Part shown: positions 31,203-41,975 of the stretch, one piece after another
Position numbering within the stretch: position 1 is the first letter of the stretch
Layout of the letters: each line of letters starts with the position of its first letter
DNA from: Agrobacterium albertimagni AOL15
Lineage (GTDB): Bacteria > Pseudomonadota > Alphaproteobacteria > Rhizobiales > Rhizobiaceae
Reading direction: 5' to 3'
Assembly (NCBI RefSeq): GCF_000300855.1
Contig: NZ_ALJF01000002.1
Coordinates: 310,001-374,000, forward strand
Length of the DNA: 64,000 bases
Made by a program: the position numbers and the translations under genes
Notes under the pieces: generated by a model
What the model was told of the DNA's origin: nothing
Databases searched by the model: none
The model's input: the letters and a program-made list of their open reading frames with translations, nothing else

Positions 31203-32081
31203 ATGCCTTCACTAAAGGATCTGAAAAACCGGATCGCCTCCGTCAAGGCGACGCAGAAGATCACCAAGGCGATGAAAATGGTCGCCGCGGCGAAGCTGCG
31301 TCGTGCGCAGGAAGCGGCCGAGGCTGCTCGCCCGTACTCGCAGCGCATGGGTGTCGTCCTGGCCAACATCGCGCAAGCCGTGGGTTCGGACGACAGCGCA
31401 CCCCGCCTGATGACCGGCACCGGCAAGGACGACGTGCATCTGCTCGTCGTCTGCACTGCCGAGCGTGGTCTGTGCGGCGGTTTCAACTCGTCGATCGCCC
31501 GTTTCGCCCGTGACCATGCGCGCAAGCTCCTGGCTCAGGGCAAGACGGTCAAGATTTTCTGCGTCGGCAAGAAGGGCTACGACAGCCTGCGCCGCGAGTT
31601 CGCCGGCCTGATCGTCGAGCGGACGGATCTGCGCGAAGTGAAGCGTGTCGGCTTCACCAATGCGGATGCCATCGGCCGCAAGGTCATCGGCATGTTCGAC
31701 CGCGGCGAATTCGATGTCTGCACGCTGTTCTATTCCGAGTTCAAGTCGGTGATCAGCCAGATCCCGACCGCCCAGCAGATCATCCCGGCCGCTCCGGCCG
31801 AGGCTGCCCCGCAGGGTGGTGCATCTGCACTCTACGAATACGAGCCGGATGCGGCTGGGATCCTCGAGGATCTCATCCCGCGCAATATCTCGGTTCAGAT
31901 TTTCCGGGCCCTGCTCGAAAACGTCGCGGGTGAAATGGGCGCCAAGATGAGCGCCATGGACAATGCGACACGCAATGCCGGTGAGATGATCAATAAGCTG
32001 ACGCTTTCGTACAACCGCCAGCGTCAGGCGCAGATCACCAAGGAACTCATTGAAATCATTTCGGGCGCGGAAGCGCTCTGA
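31203..32081 (+). CDS. atpG: ATP synthase F1 gamma subunit
   Basis: The gamma subunit is the rotating coiled-coil shaft. The 292-residue product starts [36 protein letters not shown], the N-terminal coiled coil, and ends with the C-terminal helix [56 protein letters not shown] short insertion, [16 protein letters not shown], appears around residues 198-214. It lies 29 bases after atpA and 24 before atpD. Confidence 0.98.
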   Translation: MPSLKDLKNRIASVKATQKITKAMKMVAAAKLRRAQEAAEAARPYSQRMGVVLANIAQAVGSDDSAPRLMTGTGKDDVHLLVVCTAERGLCGGFNSSIARFARDHARKLLAQGKTVKIFCVGKKGYDSLRREFAGLIVERTDLREVKRVGFTNADAIGRKVIGMFDRGEFDVCTLFYSEFKSVISQIPTAQQIIPAAPAEAAPQGGASALYEYEPDAAGILEDLIPRNISVQIFRALLENVAGEMGAKMSAMDNATRNAGEMINKLTLSYNRQRQAQITKELIEIISGAEAL

Positions 32082-32105
32082 GGTTAAGGAAAGAGGGTAA
32101 GATAA

Positions 32106-33569
<1,464 letters not shown>

Positions 33570-33582
33570 GTACAGGGACTGC

Positions 33583-33608
33583 CGGCACGCGAGATGACTC
33601 GCGTGCCG
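33583..33608 (+). promoter_or_regulatory. Perfect hairpin in the atpD-atpC gap
   Basis: CGGCACGCGAG (33583-33593) and CTCGCGTGCCG (33598-33608) are fully complementary over 11 pairs around an ATGA tetraloop. There is no T-run, and the next gene, atpC, starts 31 bases later. It is likely an RNA element that protects or processes the atpD 3' end, or tunes epsilon-subunit expression. Confidence 0.6.
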
Positions 33609-33638
33609 CCTCATCCTTCATCAGAGAAGTGAACGACC

Positions 33639-34046
33639 ATGGCCGACAATTTCAACTTTGAGCTCGTTTCGCCCGAGCGTCTTCTGCTCTCCGAACTGGT
33701 GAGCGAAGTCGTCATTCCGGCAACGGAAGGCGAAATGACCGTCATGGCCAATCATGCGCCGACCATGACGACCATCAAGCCGGGCGTCGTGACCGTCAAG
33801 CTCGCTTCCGGTCAGGTCACGAAATACGTGGTCTTCGGCGGCTTTGCCGACGTTCTGCCGACCGGCTGCACGCTGCTCGCCGAATCGGCCGTCCCGCTGG
33901 CCGAGATTGCTCCGGATACGCTGACCAAGCGCATCGATGAAGCCCGCAAGGAGTTGGAAGGTGTCGAGCATCACGAACACCGCACCAAGCTCGAGCAGTA
34001 TCTCGCCGAGCTGACCAACCTGAACGGCGTTCTCGTCGCCGCCTGA
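33639..34046 (+). CDS. atpC: ATP synthase F1 epsilon subunit
   Basis: The epsilon subunit links rotor and c-ring and can inhibit ATP hydrolysis. The 135-residue product starts MADNFNFELVSPERLLLSELVSEVVIPATEGEMTVMANHAPTMTTIKPGVV, the N-terminal beta sandwich. A shorter C-terminal helical hairpin follows (IDEARKELEGVEHHEHRTKLEQYLAELTNL). ATG 33639 follows AGAGAAGTG. It ends the atp operon, and a strong terminator lies 27 bases after it. Confidence 0.97.
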   Translation: MADNFNFELVSPERLLLSELVSEVVIPATEGEMTVMANHAPTMTTIKPGVVTVKLASGQVTKYVVFGGFADVLPTGCTLLAESAVPLAEIAPDTLTKRIDEARKELEGVEHHEHRTKLEQYLAELTNLNGVLVAA

Positions 34047-34072
34047 TCGGCTGGTCACGATAAAGGAATTGG

Positions 34073-34099
34073 AGCCGGGCCCTTGGGTCCGGCTTTTTT
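34073..34099 (+). terminator. Rho-independent terminator after atpC
   Basis: AGCCGGGCCC (34073-34082) pairs with GGGTCCGGCT (34085-34094) with one G-T wobble, a two-base loop and TTTTT after the stem. It terminates atpHAGDC just before the convergent GMC gene. Confidence 0.88.
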
Positions 34100-34111
34100 C
34101 ATGCCCGGATG

Positions 34112-35731
34112 TCAGGCTGAGACGGCGTCTTCCAGGATCATCGCGGCACCCTTTTCCGCGACCATCATGGTCGGCGCGTTGATGTTGCCGGCTGTAATGT
34201 TGGGGAAGATGGAGGCATCGACGATCCGCAGTCCCGGCACACCATGGACCCTGAGGCGGGCATCGACCACGCTCTGACGAGGATCCGTGCCCATCGCGCA
34301 GGTGCCGCAGAGGTGATAGATCGAGCCACTGTTGAGACGGAAATAGTCGAGCAGCTTGGCGTCGGTATCGGCAGATTTGGAGGGCGAGATTTCCTCATCC
34401 ACCCAGTCCGAGAGCGCGCGAGCATCCGCAATCCTGCGCATGAGACGGCTGCCCTGCAGAACCTCGTCGATGTCCCGTTCCGTCGACAGGTAGTTCGGAC
34501 GGATCAGAGGCGCGTCGCCTGCATCGGGGGAGGCAATGGTGATGGTCCCCTTGCTGGTCGGTCGGCAGGCGTTGAAGGCGATGAGAAAGCCCGGATAGGG
34601 TTCCGGCGTCAGGCCCGCCCTCGGATTGTCCGGAATGCGGTAGGAGAGCGGGTTAAAATAGACCTGGATGTTCGGCCTGGGCTCTTCGGATGAGCCGCGA
34701 AAGAAGCCGCCGGCCTGGTTGACGCTCATCGCGAAGGGGCCGCTGCGCTTCATAAGCCAAGTCAATCCAAAGCGGGCCTGGCCCATGAGACTGGCAAAGT
34801 CGCCGTTCAATGTCGGGCGCTTCGACCGGTAATAGAAGCTGGCACAGAGATGGTCCTGAAGGTTCTGGCCGACCGCCGGCAGGTGTTTTCGGGTGTCGAT
34901 CCCCTGGGCAAAGAGCGTCGATCCATCGCCGAAGCCGGAAAGCTGCATCAGCTTCGGCGTGTCCACGGCACCTGCTGCGAGGATCACTTCGCGGCGCGCG
35001 TTGAAGCTTCTTACCCGCCCATGTTGCATGACTTCGATGCCCGAGACCTTGCCATCTTGATCCACCAGCAGGCGGCGTGCGTGGGCGTCGCGCTCGATGG
35101 CGAGGTTCGGTCGCTTCAGCGCGGGGCGCAGATATTCCGCGCTGGAATGCGAGCGCTGGCCGCGCCGAGTATTGACGTCGTAGACGCCGGCTCCCTCGAT
35201 CGTCGCGCCGTTGAAATCTTCGTTGAGCGGAACGCCCAGTTCGTCACAGGCGTCGAGGAAGGCGTCACTGCAGGCATGTGTCGCCCCGCGCATCGGCGTC
35301 ACATGGATCGGGCCGCTTCCGCCATGCCATTGGCTCTCTCCCCGCGCATGGGTCTCCAGCTTGCGGAAATAGGGCAGCACGTCGTCGAAGCCCCAGCCCG
35401 TGTTTCCGGCGGCCCGCCAGTCGTCGAAATCCTCTGCCGCGCCGCGCACGAAGACCATTGCATTGATCGAGCCCGAGCCGCCCTGCACCTTGCCGCGCGG
35501 GGCATAGATCCGCCGTCCACCGAGGTTGGCCTCAGGCTCCGTGCGGTACATCCAATTGACCTTCGGATTGTAATAGCTCTTGGCGTAGCCGACGGGGATC
35601 TTGAACCAGAAGGATTTGTCCTCGCCGCCGGCCTCGATGAGCAGCACGGAATGCCGACCGCTTTCGCTCAGGCGACTGGCCACGATGCAGCCAGCGGAGC
35701 CTGCACCGACCACGATGAAATCGAAGATCAT
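34112..35731 (-). CDS. GMC-family oxidoreductase (choline dehydrogenase-like)
   Basis: The 539-residue flavoprotein has the FAD motif MIFDFIVVGAGSAGCIVASRLSES and the GMC signature 1 region YAPRGKVQGGSGSINAMVFVRG near 80-100. The second signature is GAVDTPKLMQLSGFGDG near 252. The catalytic His-Asn region at the C-terminus is SIYHLCGTCAMG followed by RIVDASIFPNITAGNINAPTMMVAEKGA. GMC enzymes oxidise alcohols, including choline, sugars and alkanols, and pass electrons to quinone or a cytochrome. The substrate is not apparent. It is the last gene of the LysR-ALDH-dehydratase cluster, nine bases after the dehydratase. Confidence 0.85.
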   Translation of the reverse strand: MIFDFIVVGAGSAGCIVASRLSESGRHSVLLIEAGGEDKSFWFKIPVGYAKSYYNPKVNWMYRTEPEANLGGRRIYAPRGKVQGGSGSINAMVFVRGAAEDFDDWRAAGNTGWGFDDVLPYFRKLETHARGESQWHGGSGPIHVTPMRGATHACSDAFLDACDELGVPLNEDFNGATIEGAGVYDVNTRRGQRSHSSAEYLRPALKRPNLAIERDAHARRLLVDQDGKVSGIEVMQHGRVRSFNARREVILAAGAVDTPKLMQLSGFGDGSTLFAQGIDTRKHLPAVGQNLQDHLCASFYYRSKRPTLNGDFASLMGQARFGLTWLMKRSGPFAMSVNQAGGFFRGSSEEPRPNIQVYFNPLSYRIPDNPRAGLTPEPYPGFLIAFNACRPTSKGTITIASPDAGDAPLIRPNYLSTERDIDEVLQGSRLMRRIADARALSDWVDEEISPSKSADTDAKLLDYFRLNSGSIYHLCGTCAMGTDPRQSVVDARLRVHGVPGLRIVDASIFPNITAGNINAPTMMVAEKGAAMILEDAVSA

Positions 35732-35740
35732 GGGTGTCCC

Positions 35741-36958
35741 TCAGCCCTTGGCCGGCATGAAGGCCTTCACATCGGCATGCTCGGCTCCCATCTGCAGGTG
35801 CAGCCTGTTACCGGTATAGGGCGTGTGCCTCGCGATGACGTCGTGGTTCAGCTCGATGCCGAGGCCCGGCTCTCGCGACGGAATGAGATAGCCGTCGTCG
35901 ACGCCGAGCTTGGTCTTCAGCACCTCGGCGTGGAATCCACCGAAATCCATGATGGCCTCATGGATGAGGAAGTTCGGGCAGGTGGCCGCGAGCTGGATCG
36001 ACGCCGCTGCCCCGACCGGGCCGTTGTAGAGATGCGGCGCGATCTGCGCATAGAAGGACTCGGCCATCCCGGCTATCTTCTTCGCCTCCAGCAAGCCGCC
36101 GACGCGAGCGACATTCATCTGCAGGATTGAGGCAGAGCCAAGCTGCAATACTCTCTGGAATTCGTACTTCGTCGTCAGGCGCTCGCCCGTCGAGACGGGG
36201 ATCGAGGTCGCGCGGGCGACTTCCGCCATCGCGGCTTCCTGGCCGGGCGGCACGGGCTCCTCGAACCACAGCGGATCATACTTCTCCAGCCGCTTGGCGA
36301 GCCGGATGGCGGAGGAGGGGACCATCTGGCCGTGGGTGCCGAAGAGGATGTCGGCGCGGTTGCCGATCGCATCGCGGATCTTGCGGCAAAACTCCTCGCA
36401 ACGATCCATGACCGGCAGCGAGAGCTGGTGGCCGGAATAGTTGGTGTAGGGGCCGGCCGGATCGAATTTCAGCCCGGTAAAGCCGGCCTCGACCATGCGG
36501 ATCGCTTCTTCGGCGGCGAGATCCGGATCGTTGTAGTCGTATTCGCCGGCTGAATTCTTCGGATAGAGATAGGTGTAAGCGCGCAGCTTGTCATGCACAG
36601 GGCCGCCGAGAAGATCAGCGACCGGCCGTCCGGCAGCCTTGCCGATGATGTCCCAGCAGGCGATTTCAAGGCCTGAGATGATCCCGACCATGGTCGGATC
36701 AGGCCGCTGAGTGAAGCCGCTTGAATAGGCCGCGCGCCAGAAGCGCTCGATCTGGTGCGGGTCGTGGCCCTCCAGATAGCGGGTGAAGACGTCTTCGACC
36801 AGAACGGCGATGCCCGAGGGGTGGAAGGCGGTTGAATAGATTTCACCGACACCCTTGATGCCGCAGGCCGTCTCCAACTCGACGAAGATCCAGTACATGC
36901 CACCGATATGCGGCGCGGGCGTTGCGACGACGTGTGTCTTGAGCGATGCGACTTTCAT
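35741..36958 (-). CDS. Mandelate racemase/muconate lactonizing family protein (probable sugar-acid dehydratase)
   Basis: The 405-residue enolase-superfamily protein opens MKVASLKTHVVATPAPHIGGMYWIFVELET. Visible positions are K164 in GFTGLKFDPAG, H209 in LFGTHGQM, the metal-ligand glutamates in WFEEP (about 233-234) and GER (E259), and H309 in APHLYNGPV. Most relatives dehydrate sugar acids, such as galactonate or gluconate. Compared from memory with the D-F-H of galactonate dehydratase, the first metal-ligand position here reads glycine (F-G-T-H), which would be unusual. The substrate is not assigned. It lies between the aldehyde dehydrogenase and the GMC gene. Confidence 0.82.
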   Translation of the reverse strand: MKVASLKTHVVATPAPHIGGMYWIFVELETACGIKGVGEIYSTAFHPSGIAVLVEDVFTRYLEGHDPHQIERFWRAAYSSGFTQRPDPTMVGIISGLEIACWDIIGKAAGRPVADLLGGPVHDKLRAYTYLYPKNSAGEYDYNDPDLAAEEAIRMVEAGFTGLKFDPAGPYTNYSGHQLSLPVMDRCEEFCRKIRDAIGNRADILFGTHGQMVPSSAIRLAKRLEKYDPLWFEEPVPPGQEAAMAEVARATSIPVSTGERLTTKYEFQRVLQLGSASILQMNVARVGGLLEAKKIAGMAESFYAQIAPHLYNGPVGAAASIQLAATCPNFLIHEAIMDFGGFHAEVLKTKLGVDDGYLIPSREPGLGIELNHDVIARHTPYTGNRLHLQMGAEHADVKAFMPAKG

Positions 36959-37000
36959 GGATGCCCCCGATGACGAATTCTTGAGCCGGCTAATCGGCGA

Positions 37001-38434
37001 TCAATGCTTGAGGATGACGAGGCGGGTCTGGGTGAATTCCAGCATGCCGTGCTTGCCGTCGTCGCCGCCGAGGCCGGAGCGCTTCCAGCCGGCGTGGTAG
37101 CCTTGATAAGGGTCGGCCGGGAAGCGGTTGATGTAGAGTTCACCCGCCTCGATCTCATTCGCGCCCTTCATCACCTTGCGGTAGTTCTCGGTGAAGACGA
37201 CGGAGGCGAGGCCGAACTGGTGGTCGCTTGCCATCGCAAGTGCATGGTCGAAATCGGTATAGGGGATGACGGGTAGCACGGGGCCGAAGACCTCTTCCTG
37301 GACGATCTCCATGTCGTGGCGGCAGTCGGAAAGCAGTGTCGGCGGATAGAAATAGCCATCGCCCGGCGGCAGAAAGCCTCCCGTCTCGATGACCGCGCCA
37401 TCCGCGTTGGCGCGCTCGACCATATGATGGACGCGCAGACGGGCTGCGGCATTGGCAAGCGGCCCCATGCGGGACGGATCCTCGCTGCGATCGCCATAGT
37501 GGCGGCGTTCGAAGGCGTCTTTTAGTTTGGCGAGCAGTGCGCCATGCACGGAGGCATGCACGTAAAGACGCTCGACGGAGGTGCAGACCTGGCCGCAATG
37601 GGCAGTCTTGGCCGCGAGAACGCTTTTCGTCACCACATCGAGATCGGCGTCCGGCTCGACGATGACGGGTGTCTTGCCGCCGAGTTCCAGCGAGGGCTTG
37701 GCGATGTTTGCCTTGCAATAGTCGAGAACCACCTGGCCGGCAGCCACGCTTCCGGTCAGCGTGATCATGCCGACTTCGCGGCGGGTGCACATGACCTCTG
37801 CCACCTCATGGCTCATGGTCATGATGCTGATGAGACCTGCGGGAAGCTCCGCCTCCCTGATCGCTTCCGCAAACACAAAGGCCGAAGTCGGCGTGTTGTT
37901 GCTGGGCCTGACGACCACGGCATTGCCGGTGATCAGGGCCGGGGCGATCTTGCGCACCAGGGTGTAGATGGGAAAGTTGAAGGGGATCAGGCAGGCGACG
38001 ACGCCGATCGGTGCCCGCTTCAGCATCAGCGTTTCATCCGGCGTGTCGCTCTCGATGACCTCGCCTTCGACGCGGCGCGCCCATTCGGCGTGGTAGCGCA
38101 TCAGCTCAACACCGTAGCCGGTTTCAGCCACGGCATCCTCCAGGCTCTTGCCGGATTCCTCAGCCAGTGCTGCGCCGATCTTCTGCTGATGGCGCTCCAC
38201 GGCGTCGGCGAGCCTGCGGAGTGCATTGCCGCGCTCGATGGCGGGCAGGCGCCCCCACGGCTTCTGGGCAACAGCGGCCGCGTCCACCGCCTCGATGACA
38301 TCGGCCTCTGTCGCCGATGTCATCGAGGCAAAGAACCGTCCGGTCGCTGGGTTTTTTACCTCGATCGGCTGGCGGGCTCCGGTCTCGCGAAAGGTTCCGG
38401 CAATGAAGTTCTGGAAGGTGGGCATGGCAGGCAC
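37001..38434 (-). CDS. AldA-like NAD-dependent aldehyde dehydrogenase
   Basis: The 477-residue product aligns well by eye with E. coli AldA (lactaldehyde/glycolaldehyde dehydrogenase): FQNFIAGTF, ERGNALRRLADAVE, YHAEWARRVEGEVIESD, and the ending YQGYHAGWKRSGLGGDDGKHGMLEFTQTRLVILKH. Catalytic residues are N153 (PFNFP), E250 (LELGGKTP) and C284 (GQVCTSVERL). The coenzyme segment reads VVVRPSNNTP where most family members have K-P-S-E, so R176 and N179 replace Lys and Glu. I infer oxidation of an aldehyde such as L-lactaldehyde produced by sugar-acid breakdown. It is preceded by a LysR-type site. Confidence 0.85.
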   Translation of the reverse strand: MPAMPTFQNFIAGTFRETGARQPIEVKNPATGRFFASMTSATEADVIEAVDAAAVAQKPWGRLPAIERGNALRRLADAVERHQQKIGAALAEESGKSLEDAVAETGYGVELMRYHAEWARRVEGEVIESDTPDETLMLKRAPIGVVACLIPFNFPIYTLVRKIAPALITGNAVVVRPSNNTPTSAFVFAEAIREAELPAGLISIMTMSHEVAEVMCTRREVGMITLTGSVAAGQVVLDYCKANIAKPSLELGGKTPVIVEPDADLDVVTKSVLAAKTAHCGQVCTSVERLYVHASVHGALLAKLKDAFERRHYGDRSEDPSRMGPLANAAARLRVHHMVERANADGAVIETGGFLPPGDGYFYPPTLLSDCRHDMEIVQEEVFGPVLPVIPYTDFDHALAMASDHQFGLASVVFTENYRKVMKGANEIEAGELYINRFPADPYQGYHAGWKRSGLGGDDGKHGMLEFTQTRLVILKH

Positions 38435-38508
38435 TCCGACTAAGGTCAGTTCGCCACCAGTAGGAAGTTGCCCTTCCTGCTTCGCAAGCGACGAATTGTC
38501 GGGGCGAG

Positions 38509-38525
38509 CATTCCAAAAAGGAATG
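38509..38525. promoter_or_regulatory. LysR-type binding site (perfect inverted repeat)
   Basis: CATTCC-AAAAA-GGAATG is a perfect six-base inverted repeat with a five-base spacer, and it contains the T-N11-A core of LysR boxes. It overlaps the end of the LysR gene, 75 bases before the aldehyde dehydrogenase start, which is where a co-inducer-dependent activator would sit. Confidence 0.6.
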
Positions 38526-38527
38526 TT

Positions 38528-39454
38528 TCAGACGTGCGCTTGTTTGAGCTGTGCCATCGAGCCTTCGGTGATTTCCTGCTGCAGCCAGCGTTTGAGCGCT
38601 TCGACATGCGGAGACAGCCCCCGATCCGTCCGCGTGACCAGCCAGTAGGACTCGTGCCCCTCGACTTCGACGTCGAGAAACTGCGCCAGCGCCCCGTTCT
38701 GCATCAGGGGGGCCACCATTGACCGATCCGCCACCGCGACGCCCAGCCCGTTGCAGGCGGCCTCGATAACGAGATCGAGGAGGTCGAATTCAAGGCCACC
38801 ACCTGTGTCGGTCTCGGTGAGCCCCGCCGCATCCAGCCAGCGTTGCCAGGTGAGGTAACGTTGATCGGCAGATGCGAGTACATGCAGGAAGGTGAAGCGC
38901 GAGAGATCGATTGTCTCGCCAGCTCGCAATCCGTCCGTGAGATGTGGCGCGCAGACGGCAATATGCCGTTCTGTGAACAGGCGCTCCGAGCGCAGGCTCG
39001 GCCATTCGCCGTCGCCAAAGCGGATCGCGCAGTCCAGCATCCCGCGCTCCGAAAGATTGTCTTCGACATCCGTGGTGATGCTCAGATCGACGTCGGGCAG
39101 GAATGCTCGAAGGCTCGTCAGGCGCGGCATCAGCCAGCGCTTGGCAAAGGTCGGTGGCACATTGATCCTCAGACGGCGCTTGTTACTTTTCTCGCGGATA
39201 TTGCGGACCGTCATCTCCACCGTGTGGAAAGCCTGCTGCAATGAGGCGAGCAATTCGGCGCCAGATGGCGTCAGTTCCAGGTGATGGTGCCTGCGGATGA
39301 CAAGGGGCTCGCCGAGCTGCTCCTCGAGATTGCGCACCTGTCGGCTGACGGCGCTTTGGGTGAGGTTCAGCAACTCCGCTGCACGCGTGAAGCTGCGGGT
39401 CTGGCCCACCACCTCGAATACCTTCATCGCGGATAGCGCCGGAAGTCGTCTCAT
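38528..39454 (-). CDS. LysR-family transcriptional regulator (GcvA-like)
   Basis: The 308-residue protein has an N-terminal winged helix-turn-helix (residues 1-65: RLPALSAMKVFEVVGQTRSFTRAAELLNLTQSAVSRQVRNLEEQLG), then the effector domain typical of the GcvA group (RRLRINVPPTFAKRWLMPRL). It is followed, in the same direction, by the aldehyde dehydrogenase, dehydratase and GMC genes. The perfect inverted repeat at 38509 lies in the gap to those genes. It probably senses the sugar acid or aldehyde handled by the cluster; the inducer is not known. Confidence 0.9.
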   Translation of the reverse strand: MRRLPALSAMKVFEVVGQTRSFTRAAELLNLTQSAVSRQVRNLEEQLGEPLVIRRHHHLELTPSGAELLASLQQAFHTVEMTVRNIREKSNKRRLRINVPPTFAKRWLMPRLTSLRAFLPDVDLSITTDVEDNLSERGMLDCAIRFGDGEWPSLRSERLFTERHIAVCAPHLTDGLRAGETIDLSRFTFLHVLASADQRYLTWQRWLDAAGLTETDTGGGLEFDLLDLVIEAACNGLGVAVADRSMVAPLMQNGALAQFLDVEVEGHESYWLVTRTDRGLSPHVEALKRWLQQEITEGSMAQLKQAHV

Positions 39455-39559
39455 GATCCCTCGTAATGCTCCGATGAGGTTTTGAGGATTAAATCAGAGG
39501 CCACAGACCTGCGCCATGCAGTTTTGACGCGAATGTGTCATGCTTTCCGATATAGCTGA

Positions 39560-40555
<996 letters not shown>

Positions 40556-40562
40556 GGGGCAA

Positions 40563-40578
40563 TGCCTATATAGTGGCA
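40563..40578 (+). promoter_or_regulatory. Candidate ArsR operator overlapping a -10 element
   Basis: TGCCTATATAGTGGCA is an inverted repeat (TGCC/GGCA) around an AT-rich centre, and TATAGT inside it is a good -10 hexamer. It lies 64 bases before the arsR start codon, a position that would let the regulator repress itself. No strong -35 was found. Confidence 0.4.
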
Positions 40579-40641
40579 GGATATGCAGGCGCGGCAGCGC
40601 GCCACCTGTCAGATACAGCGCCCCGATTTCTGGATCACTTG

Positions 40642-41007
40642 ATGAACGAAACGCCGCCACTCACCCCTGAGGCCCTTGACGATTTCCTGCTGAAGGCGCG
40701 CGCCGCCAGCGGCCTGCTAAAGGCGCTGTCGCACGAGACGCGCCTGTTGATGCTGTGCATGCTCTGCCAGGGCGAGAAGACGGTCACTGAAATCGAACAG
40801 TTCCTCGGCATCCAGCAGGCCGTCGTTTCCCAGCAGCTCGCGCGCCTGAGGAGCGAGAAGGTGGTCCAGACGCGTCGTGAAGGACGCCAGATCTACTACC
40901 GGATCGCCGATCCGCAACTCGCTGAACTGATCTCTGTTCTCTACAAAATGTATTGCGGCCCGACACCCGTGACAAGCAGTCAAACGGCGGCGCTCACCGA
41001 GGCGTAA
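40642..41007 (+). CDS. ArsR-family regulator with persulfide-sensor cysteine spacing
   Basis: I start this at ATG 40642 (MNETPPLTPEALDDFLLKARAA), giving 121 residues. The winged helix-turn-helix is at about 25-90, with EIEQFLGIQQAVVSQQLARLRSEKVVQTRREGRQIYYRI. Cysteines are C39 and C42 (LMLCMLCQGE) and C105 (KMYCGP). C39 to C105 is a gap of 66, the same as the sensor pair in BigR (C42/C108) and SqrR (C41/C107), which respond to sulfide-derived persulfides. No metal-binding CxC motif of ArsR/SmtB types is seen. It is co-directional with ldh upstream and the LysR and fds genes downstream. I infer redox or persulfide sensing. Confidence 0.85.
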   Translation: MNETPPLTPEALDDFLLKARAASGLLKALSHETRLLMLCMLCQGEKTVTEIEQFLGIQQAVVSQQLARLRSEKVVQTRREGRQIYYRIADPQLAELISVLYKMYCGPTPVTSSQTAALTEA

Positions 41008-41036
41008 GCCCGAGAGCGCACCGAGAGGGCGGGGAG

Positions 41037-41975
41037 ATGATCGACAAGCTGGAATTCTTCATCGCGCTCGCCCGCCAGCAGCATTTCGGTCGTGCGGCGG
41101 AAGAATGTGGCGTGACCCAGCCGACCCTGTCTGCTGGCATCCGCCAGCTCGAAGAACAGCTCGGTGTGATGCTGGTGCAGCGCGGCTCGCGCTTTCTTGG
41201 ACTCACGCCGGAGGGTCAGCGGGTGCTCGAATGGGCGCGGCGCATCGTCGGCGATACGCGCACCATGCGCGAGGAGATGCGCGCTGCCCGGCGGGGTCTT
41301 GCAGGCCATATCCGGCTCGCCGTCATTCCCACGGCGCTTGCGATGGTGCAGAAGCTCACCGAACCCTTCCAGGCCCGGCATCCGGACGTCACTTTTTCCG
41401 TCGTGTCGCGCACCTCGCTGCAGGTGTTGAGCCTGCTTGAGAATCTCGAGATCGACGCCGGCATTACCTATCTCGACAATGAGCCGCTCGGTCGCGTCAC
41501 CAGCGTGCCGCTTTATTCCGAGCGCTATCACCTGATCACCGGCGTCGGCACGCCGCTTGCCGATCAGGGCAGCGTCACCTGGAGCGAAGTGGCGGATCTC
41601 AGGCTCTGCCTCTTGACCGCCGACATGCAGAACCGCCGGATCATCAACCAGCACATGACGGAGGCGGGCGTATCGCCAAAGACGACGCTCGAATCCAACT
41701 CGATGATCGTGCTCTTCTCCCATATTCGGACCGGCAAATGGGCGTCGATCATGCCGAGAAACGTGGCGGAATCCTTCGGTTTCGGCGAGGAAATCCGGAT
41801 GATCCCGATCACTTCCCCGGATGCCGAGCATCTGGTCGGCCTCGTCGCCACCCATCGTGAACCCTTCACGCCGCTGGTTTCCGGCCTGTTGCACGAGGCC
41901 CGTCTGCTCGCAGCCTCTCAAGCCTTCGATAGAAATCTTCTATCGAGCGACGGAAGCGCCGTATTGACCTCCTGA
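41037..41975 (+). CDS. LysR-family regulator adjacent to formate dehydrogenase genes
   Basis: The 312-residue protein starts MIDKLEFFIALARQQHFGRAAEECGVTQPTLSAGIRQLEEQLG, a normal LysR helix-turn-helix, followed by the effector domain (GHIRLAVIPTALAMVQKLTEPF). A shorter start is chosen over upstream in-frame codons because GGCGGGGAG precedes ATG 41037. It lies 29 bases after arsR and 65 bases before fdsG, in the same direction, unlike the usual divergent layout of such regulators. It most likely controls fdsGBACD. A seven-base inverted repeat lies between it and fdsG. Confidence 0.88.
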   Translation: MIDKLEFFIALARQQHFGRAAEECGVTQPTLSAGIRQLEEQLGVMLVQRGSRFLGLTPEGQRVLEWARRIVGDTRTMREEMRAARRGLAGHIRLAVIPTALAMVQKLTEPFQARHPDVTFSVVSRTSLQVLSLLENLEIDAGITYLDNEPLGRVTSVPLYSERYHLITGVGTPLADQGSVTWSEVADLRLCLLTADMQNRRIINQHMTEAGVSPKTTLESNSMIVLFSHIRTGKWASIMPRNVAESFGFGEEIRMIPITSPDAEHLVGLVATHREPFTPLVSGLLHEARLLAASQAFDRNLLSSDGSAVLTS

